Below are positions 1 through 8,091 of a stretch of DNA of 41,026 nt, piece by piece. This stretch comes from an uncultured Thiodictyon sp. (GTDB lineage: Bacteria > Pseudomonadota > Gammaproteobacteria > Chromatiales > Chromatiaceae). The stretch's first letter is position 1. The number at the start of each line of letters is the position of its first letter. Location: contig CAILVI010000226.1 of assembly GCA_903837595.1 (NCBI GenBank), forward strand, positions 1-41,026. Reading direction: 5' to 3'. The notes beneath the pieces are model-generated. The model had not been told where the DNA came from and made no database searches. It saw only the letters and a list, made by a program, of their open reading frames with translations. The position numbers and the translations under genes were made by a program.

Positions 1-11
1 GGGGCGCTTTG

Positions 12-120
12 GGCCGCTGGAGCGGCCAAGACTGCATTCCCACGCTGGAGCGTGGGAACGAGGCAACGGGCCTCAGGGCGCCGGGCGCCCGACACATGCG
101 TAACACCGCCGGAGCGGTGT
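12..120. repeat. Cluster of short REP-like hairpins
   Basis: Four palindromes lie side by side. Perfect 7-bp arms at 12-18/21-27 enclose GG, and perfect 10-bp arms at 37-46/49-58 also enclose GG. A 7-bp stem lies at 76-82/84-90 and another at 103-109/114-120. The recurring arm-GG-arm layout is typical of REP-type intergenic palindromes. No gene is visible in 1-429 on either strand. Confidence 0.6.
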
Positions 121-236
121 CATGAGGAGAGAAAAGAAAATCGTCGCGCGCCGCGACGGGCCGCGGGGGTGGCCAGAACTGCATTGCCATGCTTGAGCGA
201 TTGGGCAAGTATTCAACGCCGCGACTTGCCGTGGCC

Positions 237-340
237 GTAGCCCGGATGGAGCGCAGCGGAATCCAGGATGCTCCGGCAAGCCAGTGATCCGGTTTCCCGC
301 GAACTCGTCCCCGGATTCCGCTGCGCTTCATCCGGGCTAC
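237..340. repeat. Inverted repeat pair, dispersed intergenic element
   Basis: The 28 bp at 237-264 return as the reverse complement at 313-340 with one mismatch. They flank about 48 bp of non-coding sequence. The arms contain a GTAGCCCGGAT-type sequence, which I associate from memory with repeats scattered through gammaproteobacterial genomes. The pair lies just beyond the 3' end of hsdM. It could form a large hairpin in the transcript or be a non-autonomous mobile repeat. Confidence 0.55.
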
Positions 341-429
341 GCCAGGCACGCTCCGAATACATTTACCCTTTCCGGAGCCTGGGGCCGAGATAGATATTTC
401 TTGGCGTGCTTGGCGGCTTGGCGTGAGGC

Positions 430-1887
430 TCATCTTAATAGCGCCTCTGCCAAGATGCCTTTCAGTTGGTCGCGCAACTCGGCGGCCCTTTGTTCGTCCT
501 GCTCCAGCTTGGCCAGCAGTTCCTCCGGGTCGCCGTGGTCGTCGGCGACGGTGTGCGGGTTCTTGCAGTCCAGGTTGTAGCCGCGCGCCTTGATCGCGTC
601 TATATCGACCCGCCAGGCCTGCTCGGTCTCCTGCCGGCCCTGTCGTTCGGGTCCGCCCCACCAGTCCACGCAGCCTTGGAAGTGCTCGACCCGAATGGGG
701 CGCGTCATGGAGTAGGCCTTCTGGCCCGCGGGGATCGGGTGCTCGTAGAACCAGACGTCCCGCGTCGGCTCGCCCTTCTCGAAGAAGAGCAGGTTGGTAC
801 CGATGCTGGCGTAGGGTTTGAAGACGCTGTTGGGCAGACGCACGATGGTGTGCAGGTTGCACTCCTCCAGCAGATGTTCCTTGAGCCGGGTCTTCACCCC
901 CTCGCCGAACAAGCTGCCGTCGGGCAACACGATGCCGGCGCGACCGCCGGGTTTGAGCAGCCGGATGAAGAGTGCCAGGAACAGGTCCGCGGTCTCTTTG
1001 GTACGGAACTGGGCCGGGAAGTTGGACTCGATGCCGTCCTCCTCTTTGCCGCCGAACGGGGAATTGGAGACGATGATGTCCACCCGGTCGCCCTGGCCAT
1101 AGCTGATATAGGGCCGGGCCAGGGTGTTGTCGTGGCGCACGAAGCTCGGGTCTTCGATACCGTGCAGCAGCATGTTGGTGACGCAGAGCATGTGCGGCAG
1201 TTGCTTCTTCTCCATTGCACGCAACCCGGCCTGCAACGCCTGCTCGTCCTCGGGCCGTTTCACATAGTGCTCGCGCATGTGGCGGATTGAGCAGGTGAGG
1301 AAGCCGCCGGTGCCGCAGGCGGGGTCATAGAGAATCTCGCCCGGCTTGGGGTCGATGCGATCGACGACGAAGCCGGTGACGGCGCGGGGGGTGTAATACT
1401 CACCGGCGTTGCCGGCGCTTTGCAGGTCGTTGAGCAGTTGCTCGTAGATGTCGCCGAAATGGCGGCGGGAGGACAGGTCGTTGAAGTCCACGCCGCTGAT
1501 CTTGTTGACCACCTGGCGCAGGAGCTGGCCCGACTTCATGTAGTTGTAGGCGTCCTCGAAGACGGCCCGCACGACCCGGGCGCGGTTGGCATAGGCGCCC
1601 AGCGCGGGGAGGCCCTTGAGGGCGGGAAAGAGGTCGTCGTTGATGAAGTCGAGCAGCGTATCGCCGGTCAGGCCTTCCGGGTCAGCCGCCCAGGCGCGCC
1701 ATTGCAGACGATCGGGGATGGGCGAACGGTAGTCGTCGCGCATGACCTCCAGTTCCTGGTCCTGGTCGTCGATGATCTTGAGGAAGAACATCCAGCAGAG
1801 CTGGGAGAGGCGCTGGGCGTCGCCGTCGACGCCGACATCCTGGCGCATGATGTCCTGGATGGATTTTACGGTCGTTCTTGCTGACAT
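430..1887 (-). CDS. hsdM: Type I restriction-modification DNA methyltransferase subunit HsdM
   Basis: This N6-adenine methyltransferase subunit normally works as M2S1 with a specificity subunit and as R2M2S1 with HsdR. The 485 residues match family length. The N-terminal helical HsdM domain (about 1-130) is followed by SAM motif I, DPACGTGGF, and a catalytic motif IV reading NSPFGG where the family normally has NPPFGG. The tail, about 420-485, looks like the HsdS-contacting helical region. The ATG has AAGG eight bases upstream. It is the last gene of the minus-strand hsd operon, directly after the PIN toxin gene. No hsdS is visible between hsdM and hsdR or in the 429 bases beyond hsdM. Identity is sure; activity is uncertain because of the motif IV change and the missing S subunit. 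Confidence 0.93.
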   Translation of the reverse strand: MSARTTVKSIQDIMRQDVGVDGDAQRLSQLCWMFFLKIIDDQDQELEVMRDDYRSPIPDRLQWRAWAADPEGLTGDTLLDFINDDLFPALKGLPALGAYANRARVVRAVFEDAYNYMKSGQLLRQVVNKISGVDFNDLSSRRHFGDIYEQLLNDLQSAGNAGEYYTPRAVTGFVVDRIDPKPGEILYDPACGTGGFLTCSIRHMREHYVKRPEDEQALQAGLRAMEKKQLPHMLCVTNMLLHGIEDPSFVRHDNTLARPYISYGQGDRVDIIVSNSPFGGKEEDGIESNFPAQFRTKETADLFLALFIRLLKPGGRAGIVLPDGSLFGEGVKTRLKEHLLEECNLHTIVRLPNSVFKPYASIGTNLLFFEKGEPTRDVWFYEHPIPAGQKAYSMTRPIRVEHFQGCVDWWGGPERQGRQETEQAWRVDIDAIKARGYNLDCKNPHTVADDHGDPEELLAKLEQDEQRAAELRDQLKGILAEALLR

Positions 1888-1896
1888 TAATCGACC

Positions 1897-2298
1897 TTAT
1901 TTGAGCAGGCTGCCGCCGAGTTCCGGATAGTGGACAAAAAGCCCATCGACGCTGGCGAGCATGGCGCCATATTCTAAGGCCGTAGCGATAATCATTCGAT
2001 CGAAGGGGTCACGATGGGCCGGGGTGAGATGAACTGCGCGCGTCGCTATGGCGGGCGTCAAAGAAAAGAGCTCAACCCCGGCCGGCTCCAATGCATCTGA
2101 GAACCACTCAGTCATCGGACACTTCAAGCTGATCCGGCCGCGGCTCTCCGCCAGGGCAATCTCAAAGCAAGAGACGGGCGAGACGGCTACTCGCGTAGCC
2201 GTGGCGATACGTTCGATCCATGCCGCGGGATATTTCCCCGTATTGCCGTTAACATACCAAAGCCAGACATGGGTATCCAGGACAATTATTTCAGACAT
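1897..2298 (-). CDS. PIN-domain toxin, VapC-like ribonuclease
   Basis: A 133-residue PIN-domain protein. VapC-type PIN toxins are Mg-dependent RNases, often cutting tRNA or rRNA. The acidic cluster is visible: an N-terminal LDTHVWLW (first Asp), FEIALAE (Glu), and a C-terminal HRDPFDRMIIATA block, then a late SVDG. The ATG at 2298 is preceded by GAGGAGG seven bases upstream; an in-frame TTG six bases earlier is less likely. It overlaps the antitoxin stop by 13 bases, so translation is probably coupled. The pair sits between hsdR and hsdM in the same orientation, so it may be co-transcribed with the restriction genes. Confidence 0.88.
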   Translation of the reverse strand: MSEIIVLDTHVWLWYVNGNTGKYPAAWIERIATATRVAVSPVSCFEIALAESRGRISLKCPMTEWFSDALEPAGVELFSLTPAIATRAVHLTPAHRDPFDRMIIATALEYGAMLASVDGLFVHYPELGGSLLK

Positions 2299-2507
2299 TC
2301 CCAATCCTCCTCATCTACCAGAGGAGAAAGGATGTCGCCAAGGATTTCAACTTTTCCGGCCAGGGATGCGGGAGGAGAACGGCGTCTCGTCTTGGTACTG
2401 TTATCAAACATAATCGTGACGATAACCCGGGCCGACTCGACATTCGGTTGCTCATCGAGCCAATTCAAGTGCCCTTTTTCATAGATGGCCTCATAGCTCT
2501 TCAGCAT
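2286..2507 (-). CDS. Antitoxin partner of the PIN toxin
   Basis: A 73-residue protein beginning MLKSYEAIYEKG, with a short beta-rich N-terminal half followed by a charged tail. This looks like the small antitoxins that often precede VapC-type PIN toxins. The ATG at 2507 was chosen because GAGGTG lies seven bases upstream; an upstream extension to 2573 is arginine-rich and lacks such a site. It follows hsdR by 78 bases and overlaps the toxin gene by 13. The general layout (N-terminal strands around an LDEQP or LDEP element, then an acidic tail) resembles that of the MazF-associated antitoxin at 12216-12434. Family assignment is tentative; the antitoxin role is inferred mainly from position. 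Confidence 0.75.
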   Translation of the reverse strand: MLKSYEAIYEKGHLNWLDEQPNVESARVIVTIMFDNSTKTRRRSPPASLAGKVEILGDILSPLVDEEDWECLK

Positions 2508-2585
2508 ATCTTTCACCTCTTTGGTGTTTATCGTCAGACGGGTCAGCATTTTCCTGCGCCTGCGCCTGAGCATGATGACTGATAT

Positions 2586-5069
2586 TCATGCCACATCCTC
2601 ATAGAGCGCCGCCTGAAGCTCATGCACGGCTTGCTCGAAGCCGGCCTTGGTGCCGAATGGCTTGATGAGTTGGAACGGCGTGCCCATGGCGCTGAAGGGC
2701 GGAATCTCCAGTACGCGGACGTTGTCCAGACCGGCGACGATGCCTTCGTCCTGGTACTTGGCGAGCAGCGTCTCCAGGACGGCGCGGGCCTGGGGACCGT
2801 ACTTGGCGAAGACCGTGCCCTGGTTGAGCTTGCCGGCGCGCTCGCGGCGGGTGAGCGGGGGCTGGTCGAAGGCGATGTGACAGATCAGGTCGAAGGGGTC
2901 CAGGTCCTTGCCAACCTCATCCAACAGGGGGGCGAGCAGCAGCCCTTCTTCGGCCAGTTCCGCGATGATGACCTCCTTGCGCTCGGTGGAGCGCCAGCGC
3001 CGCAGAAATTGGTCAAGACTCGCGTACTGGCCGCGGATGGCGCGCCGCGAGTAGTCGCGCAGGCTCTCGGTGACGAGTTTACCGTCTTCGTCGAGATACT
3101 CGACACGCTCGGTGAGGACCGTGACCGGTTGGCCCTTGATGTAGTACTTGGCGGGCGCTTCAGCGACTCCGGGCGGCAGGCCGATGTCCGGCGGTTGCGG
3201 GTCATCGACGATCGTCTCGTCCGGGCCTGGCTCCACCGGGATGGGCTCCTCGCCCTCGTCGACCAACGGCACATCATCCGGCGGGATCGGGGGATCGCCC
3301 TCACCGGGCTCGTAGATTTGCACCGGCTCGCCGTCGAAGTCCGGGTCGGCGAAGTGGTTGGTAGCCTTGCGGAAATCGACCAGGGTGAAGTAATACTTGT
3401 TGGTGTCCTCGTGTACCCGCGTCCCGCGCCCGACGATCTGCTTGAACTCGATCATGGAGCCGGCTTCGCGATCCAGCACGATCAGGCGACAGGTCTGAGC
3501 ATCCACCCCGGTGGAGAGCAGGCGCGAGGTGGTGACGATCACCGGATATCTGGACTCCGGGTCGATGAAGTTGCCGAGCTGGGCCTGGCCGTCGGGGTCG
3601 TTGCCGGTGATGCGCATGACATACCGGTTGTTCTGCTGGGCCAGGTCGGCGTTCTCGTTGATCAGGGCCTGACGCATACGGGCGGCGTGCTCGGTGTCGA
3701 CGCAGAAGACGATGGTCTTCTGGAAACGGTCGCCGCTTTGCTTCAAATAGTCCGAGACCCACTTGGCGACGCGCTTGGTACGCTCGTCGATGACCAGGAC
3801 CCGGTCGAAGTCCTTCTGGTTGTAGTGGCGGTCGTCGATCCGGTGGCCGTTCAGGTCGTGCTCGTCGGGCGTCGGGCGGTACCCCTCCACATCGACGTCC
3901 AGGTGCACCTTGATGACCTTGTAGGGGGCCAGGAAGCCGTCGCGGATGCCCTGCTTGAGGGAGTAGCAGAAGAGCGGTTCACCGAAGTAGTGGATGTTGG
4001 AGACATACTCCGTCTCCTTGGGCGTGGCGGTGAGGCCGATCTGGGTGGCGCTACTGAAGTAGTCGAGGATCTCGCGCCAGGCGGAATCCTCCGCGGCACT
4101 GCCCCGATGGCACTCGTCGATGACGATGAGATCGAAGAACCCGGGCGAGAACTCGCGGAAGAGTTTCTGCCGCTCCTCGGGGCCGGTGATCGCCTGATAG
4201 AGGCCCAGATAGATCTCGTAGGCGGTGTCGATGCGCCGGGGCTCGTTGCTGCCGCAGGAGCGCTCCAGGGCCGTGGTCAGCTCGGAGGTCGTGCCATCGG
4301 CGCGTTCGATCGTCCGGGCAGAGGTGCTGAGCTTCGCCATGGCGGCCCCGAAGGGCCGGAAGTCGTTGACCATGGTCTGGTCGATCAAGACGTTGCGGTC
4401 GGCGAGGAAGAGAATGCGCTTCTTGCGCCCGGCCTTCCACAGCCGCCAGATGATCTGGAAGGCGGTGTAGGTCTTGCCGGTGCCGGTGGCCATCACCAGC
4501 AGGATGCGGTCCTGGCCCTTGACGATGGCCTCGACCGTCGCATTGACGGCGTTGCGCTGGTAGTACCGCGGCTCTTTGCCGCTGCCGTCGTCGTAGTAGG
4601 GTTGCAGGACGATGGCCTGCTGGGCGGGGGCCAGGCCCTTCCAGGTGCAGTACTGCGCCCATAGGCTGAAGGGGCTGGGGAAGGCGTCCAGGGCGAGCCG
4701 GGTCTCCAACCGGGCACTCTGGCCGGTGCGGTCGTGGAAGACGAAGGCGTCGCCGTTGGTGGCGAAGACGAAGGGCACGTCGAGCGTGAGCGCGTAGTCG
4801 AGCGCCTGCTGCATTCCGGCGGCCACGGGGTAGCTATTGTCCTTGACCTCGATCACCGCGATCGGGATGCCGCAGTAGTAGAGGATGTAGTCAGCGCGCT
4901 TGCCCTTGCCGCGGGTCACCAGCTTGCCGCGCACGATGATGCGGCCCTTGGTGAAGTAGACCTGCCGGCGAATGTGGGTGATCTCATCCCAGCCGGCCAG
5001 GAGCAGGGCCGGATTGATGAACTTGACGCTGATGTCGTCTTCGCTCAGGGTCTTCTTGTTGACGGCCAT
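2586..5069 (-). CDS. hsdR: Type I restriction endonuclease subunit HsdR (EcoEI-like)
   Basis: The motor and nuclease subunit of a type I restriction enzyme; it translocates and cleaves unmethylated DNA. The 827 residues contain an N-terminal PD-(D/E)XK nuclease (about 55-100: an Asp in ADYILYY, then IEVKDN), an SF2 helicase core with Walker A MATGTGKT near residue 195, DECH box, LTATP motif III, and a motif VI-like QIVGRGTRVHED. An acidic proline-rich linker and a C-terminal EcoEI-type helical domain follow. The ATG has GGAG four bases upstream. It is the first gene of the minus-strand operon. All catalytic motifs look intact, so this subunit has not decayed even though no S subunit is visible nearby. 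Confidence 0.94.
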   Translation of the reverse strand: MAVNKKTLSEDDISVKFINPALLLAGWDEITHIRRQVYFTKGRIIVRGKLVTRGKGKRADYILYYCGIPIAVIEVKDNSYPVAAGMQQALDYALTLDVPFVFATNGDAFVFHDRTGQSARLETRLALDAFPSPFSLWAQYCTWKGLAPAQQAIVLQPYYDDGSGKEPRYYQRNAVNATVEAIVKGQDRILLVMATGTGKTYTAFQIIWRLWKAGRKKRILFLADRNVLIDQTMVNDFRPFGAAMAKLSTSARTIERADGTTSELTTALERSCGSNEPRRIDTAYEIYLGLYQAITGPEERQKLFREFSPGFFDLIVIDECHRGSAAEDSAWREILDYFSSATQIGLTATPKETEYVSNIHYFGEPLFCYSLKQGIRDGFLAPYKVIKVHLDVDVEGYRPTPDEHDLNGHRIDDRHYNQKDFDRVLVIDERTKRVAKWVSDYLKQSGDRFQKTIVFCVDTEHAARMRQALINENADLAQQNNRYVMRITGNDPDGQAQLGNFIDPESRYPVIVTTSRLLSTGVDAQTCRLIVLDREAGSMIEFKQIVGRGTRVHEDTNKYYFTLVDFRKATNHFADPDFDGEPVQIYEPGEGDPPIPPDDVPLVDEGEEPIPVEPGPDETIVDDPQPPDIGLPPGVAEAPAKYYIKGQPVTVLTERVEYLDEDGKLVTESLRDYSRRAIRGQYASLDQFLRRWRSTERKEVIIAELAEEGLLLAPLLDEVGKDLDPFDLICHIAFDQPPLTRRERAGKLNQGTVFAKYGPQARAVLETLLAKYQDEGIVAGLDNVRVLEIPPFSAMGTPFQLIKPFGTKAGFEQAVHELQAALYEDVA

Positions 5070-5322
5070 ACGACTCCGACACCCTTGTGGATTTCAGTCA
5101 CCAGACGGCGAAGCGCGATTCTCCCACAAATGCGAGGGCAAGACCTATCAGAGTTGAGCTCGGCCGCTCGGACTAGGGGTGGAAGGCCCAAGCGCTGTCG
5201 GCCCAATGGCCGGCCTGACGGACTGACTGACGCCGTCCTCTACCGGTAGGCCAGGCCCCGCCCGCTTCCGCGGCCTTGGTCTGCGAATGGGTTGGAGGAC
5301 CTTGAGGGCGCCCGCAAGGGCC

Positions 5323-5437
5323 TGGTCGAGCCGGGCCAGGACGACGAGCGCACCTTATGGTCGGGGCTGTCGCTGTCCGGCTTGGCAGGGGCCTATGGCG
5401 ATGATGAACCGGACTATGGCCCGGCCGATGTGAGGCC
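5323..5437 (+). pseudogene. 3' fragment of a MazF-associated antitoxin gene
   Basis: About 110 bases are nearly identical to positions 12314-12426 inside the integrative element and encode the same C-terminal half of the antitoxin (ERTLWS...LSLSGLAGAYGDDEPDYG). The N-terminal half, the stop codon and the toxin gene are missing. The match ends abruptly next to the retropepsin pseudogene. The rest of 5070-5443 shows no gene. This looks like debris from a lost TA module related to the one now in the element. Confidence 0.7.
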
Positions 5438-5443
5438 AGCGGT

Positions 5444-5688
5444 TCACTCTGAAAATTCGATGGTCAGATTTTTGAGATCGAGAACGGCTCCAGCACGAAG
5501 CAATGCATCCAACCCTAATATCCCATTCATTCTTAAACCATAATACCAAGAGGGGCGACAGAATCAATGGACAGCAGCGTGGTGGCCGAACCGGTATCGA
5601 CCAAGATATCATCGATCTCAAGTCTGACGCCGCGATAAACCAAGGTCACCGGCACAAACAGCAAAGCTTCGCGGAGTACCAACTTCAT
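5444..5688 (-). pseudogene. Retropepsin-like aspartic protease gene with internal deletion
   Basis: Reading from the ATG at 5688, the first 51 codons encode an N-terminal half with the aspartic-protease signature LVDTGSA, then hit TAA. In another frame the following bases encode NGILGLDALLRAGAVLDL and end at a TGA at 5444-5446. This is the conserved C-terminal GxLGxDxL element of small bacterial retropepsins. The flap and middle of the protein are absent and the two halves are out of frame, so a deletion plus frame change is inferred. The start overlaps the stop of the 86-residue upstream gene (ATGA), which argues that it was once a working two-gene unit. Confidence 0.7.
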
Positions 5689-5945
5689 GCGCCTGTCCTG
5701 ATACCAATCCAGCGCCGCTCCTCGATCCGTAAATCTTGGCGACTAGTGTGTACGAACACAAACTCCCGGGCGGGATAGGACCGATGAAGACGCCGGTAGG
5801 CGGCAAAGGCGGCGGCGCCATCGGGACATTTTTCAACCACGGTCATGTCATCGGCGACGAATACGTCTCCCTCCTCATGGAATTGAATCGCCTCGACGAC
5901 CAGCCAGTCATTTGGATGCTCGGCTTGCACCTCTGTCCACTTCAT
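5685..5945 (-). CDS. Small conserved-looking protein upstream of retropepsin remnant
   Basis: An 86-residue soluble protein beginning MKWTEVQAEHPNDWLVVEAI, rich in acidic and aromatic residues, with no signal peptide or membrane segment. I do not recognise a named domain. Its stop codon overlaps the start of the retropepsin-like pseudogene by four bases, so the two formed an operon. In my recollection, proteins of this type sit next to small retropepsin-like proteases in many bacteria, but this could not be checked. The reading frame is intact although its partner is broken. Confidence 0.65.
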   Translation of the reverse strand: MKWTEVQAEHPNDWLVVEAIQFHEEGDVFVADDMTVVEKCPDGAAAFAAYRRLHRSYPAREFVFVHTSRQDLRIEERRWIGIRTGA

Positions 5946-6064
5946 TTCTAGCTCCGGGCGCTACAGAAAAGTGTCGATCTTTTTGGTCTCATTCTGCGGA
6001 TGTCCGTGCACGGAAGTTAGGGAGATGATTTTTCCAGCGAAGTCGGGGGTTCCACCTTAAGCGA

Positions 6065-6157
6065 CGAGCGACGAGGGGTCACGAGCGACGAGGGGTCAGG
6101 TCTTGCAATCCAACAGCGATGAGACAATGGAGGATGTATGATTGGAAGACCTGACCC
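6065..6157. repeat. 17-bp tandem repeat joined to a REP-like inverted repeat
   Basis: A 17-bp unit occurs twice in tandem at 6065-6081 and 6082-6098. The second copy runs into an inverted repeat: GGGTCAGGTCTTGCAATCCA at 6093-6112 is mirrored, with minor mismatches, at 6138-6157. This could fold as one long hairpin with a loop of about 25 bases. The rest of 5946-6427 contains no convincing gene. Open frames there lack family features, ribosome sites and consistent composition. The segment may be a remnant of a REP-associated or other small mobile element. Confidence 0.55.
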
Positions 6158-6427
6158 TGCCCGCTTAAGGACCCGGCGCGGTTCGCCAGTGCTGACCACC
6201 CCCCGGTTATGGCACTGGCGCAGGACGGCAGCGCGGACTTGGCCCCGGAGTTCCTCACGGACCTGCTGCACGAGCGAGCCGTGAACGCCACGAATTGTAA
6301 TGCGGCGCATCGGGAACACCCAGCAAGCCAGCACAAGGGTCTGTGGCATGTGTTTGCTCTGGATGACGGCCAGAGAAATCGTGTTTCCAGGTTCCGTCGC
6401 ATGCCAGGCAAGATTTGCTTGAGCGAA

Positions 6428-7501
6428 TCAGAGTCGCTGTGCATTAGCAAAGCACTCGACATTCCAATGCGCCCCTCCAAATGGCTTGCGTAGCCGTATA
6501 GTACCGAAGCCGGGGTTAATTTGGCTGAGATTCTTACAGCGGTCTGCAAGTCGCTTCACCTGAGTGCTATTCATTTTCGGCTTGCGAGTTACACCGGAAC
6601 TAATATATCCGTGGGGTGTGCAGTTCCGAATTCTCGCTTTGTCATCATCCGTCGGAAGTTTATGTCGCCCGAGGTTAAAAGGAGTAAGGGCAGCAATTGG
6701 CAAAGGCTGCAAAAGCGTCGTCCAGATCCTCTCCATATCTCCGGTATAGGAGCCATGATGAGAAACCTTGTATGCAGTGGCCTGTTTTCGATTACTACAC
6801 CATTTATCAGCAACCACTGCCGACCACCCTAAAGCATCGTGCTCCTCAAGATCTGAGCCGAGTAAAATCGCATCATCGCCAAGATCAATATGAGTGGCTA
6901 TTGCTTCGATATTTGGATCAAGTTCCGGCGCATGGCTAATCGGAGTTCCACCACTTTTCCGCGGCAAATAATGCGCCATATGCGCAATAAATTGACTATG
7001 GGCGGCTTGTACGGGTGACAACGCGGTCGCCCTAATCGTTCTGCCCAACATCGGCACCTCAAGAATAATTGAGCGCTGATGCACATAAAAAACATTTTCA
7101 CGCTGCTGAATGACTTGGTAAAGCTCGGTAGTGCCGCGAGCCTGTCCCGGAGCAACGCTGCCGCTATAGGCGGCCAGAAACGACGTAGCTTCTTTGTCGT
7201 TAAAAACGGATGAAATAATAAAATCCGCTAGCGGGTATCGCGCTGCGAGTTGGGAAATACCTCGAACATGATCATCGTGCCAATGCGAAGCTACGATGGC
7301 GCGAACGTGATGCGGGGATACACCCAGAGCCTCAAGGTAAGCGGCAGACGCTGGCGCGCATGAATGGTCAGCATCAATACAAGAATCAACCAGCATCCAG
7401 TTATTTTCACCAACGTGGATGGCGACTGCCTCCCCAAAGCCTGGGCCGAAGAGCGTGACCTCTACCTCGTTGACGGCAGGCCCCTTCCCATAGTCCGTCA
7501 T
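6428..7501 (-). CDS. Metallo-beta-lactamase-fold hydrolase, ComEC-like
   Basis: A 357-residue soluble metal-dependent hydrolase. The MBL signature HxHxDH reads HWHDDH at about residues 73-78, with a later metal-bridging Asp in LLGSDLE near 217 and a KVSHHGSY histidine motif near 249. That arrangement is typical of the ComEC C-terminal domain and related nucleic-acid or phosphodiester hydrolases. No membrane segment or signal peptide is visible, so it is cytoplasmic and not a ComEC channel. The ATG overlaps the upstream stop in an ATGA junction, so it is the last gene of a three-gene operon. GC is clearly lower than in the core genes. The substrate is unknown; a defence or stress role is suggested only by the island context. 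Confidence 0.82.
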   Translation of the reverse strand: MTDYGKGPAVNEVEVTLFGPGFGEAVAIHVGENNWMLVDSCIDADHSCAPASAAYLEALGVSPHHVRAIVASHWHDDHVRGISQLAARYPLADFIISSVFNDKEATSFLAAYSGSVAPGQARGTTELYQVIQQRENVFYVHQRSIILEVPMLGRTIRATALSPVQAAHSQFIAHMAHYLPRKSGGTPISHAPELDPNIEAIATHIDLGDDAILLGSDLEEHDALGWSAVVADKWCSNRKQATAYKVSHHGSYTGDMERIWTTLLQPLPIAALTPFNLGRHKLPTDDDKARIRNCTPHGYISSGVTRKPKMNSTQVKRLADRCKNLSQINPGFGTIRLRKPFGGAHWNVECFANAQRL

Positions 7502-8088
7502 TCGGCGAGTGGTCGTCCCTTCATTTTCGAAAGCATCAACTGAGCCTCGCACTCAATTTGCCGAACTTGCTGTCTGCTCCAAGAAGGCAGCCGACGGAAC
7601 CGCAATTCTTGCGCGTTTTCGATGCTTCCGCTTTTTGTCTTCCTATAAAGAGTTAGATAAAATATTGCTCCTGGAACAACAAGTTCCCGATCCTGCTCAT
7701 GCACCCACTGCAATTCAATTTCACCGGTATGGGCTGGCAAGCTACCGATCTTTGCATTTAGCAAAACGTCCATGACCCCCTCATGGAGACGCACACGGAT
7801 GACCCTTCCTTCCCATAATTGAATTACAGTAGAATCCAAGGAGGCGGTAAGTTGCTTTGCGGCAATTACCGAAGGAGCGGAGATGGGTTTATCCGGTACG
7901 TCAGTTCTTGCTAGCAGCGCGTGTGGCGTCTGCTTTTCCGTGAGGTAAAGATCGAAATCAGTGGTCGTTACTTGACCACGCGCCGCATCGAAGCGCCGAA
8001 AAGACTTGCCCCGGCGGTGGAGCGGTATGGGGGCAGTCCCCCTGTTCGCCTCATTCGTAGTCAGAGGAAACTGCGTTAGAGTGTTCAC
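7498..8088 (-). CDS. Unrecognised middle protein of the MBL operon
   Basis: A 196-residue protein with no domain I can name. It has a basic N-terminal stretch (LHRRGKSFRRFD), a mixed alpha/beta body with alternating hydrophobic strands around 90-160, and a C-terminal helix rich in Gln, Arg and Glu. There are no membrane segments. The start is a GTG at 8088 with AGAGGAG about six bases upstream, lying inside the end of the preceding gene. Its stop overlaps the MBL gene start. Such tight spacing suggests the three proteins are made together and may act together. Confidence 0.72.
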   Translation of the reverse strand: MNTLTQFPLTTNEANRGTAPIPLHRRGKSFRRFDAARGQVTTTDFDLYLTEKQTPHALLARTDVPDKPISAPSVIAAKQLTASLDSTVIQLWEGRVIRVRLHEGVMDVLLNAKIGSLPAHTGEIELQWVHEQDRELVVPGAIFYLTLYRKTKSGSIENAQELRFRRLPSWSRQQVRQIECEAQLMLSKMKGRPLAE

Positions 8089-8091
8089 TTA

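Noticed and set aside
2622-4664. Long 680-codon open frame on the plus strand
   Set aside because: Antisense shadow of hsdR caused by high GC; low-complexity Val/Leu/Asp/Gly composition and no family motif.
6017-6549. Overlapping minus-strand frames of 110 and 156 codons
   Set aside because: They cross the tandem and inverted repeats and overlap the 3' end of the MBL gene; no transposase or other motif could be recognised.
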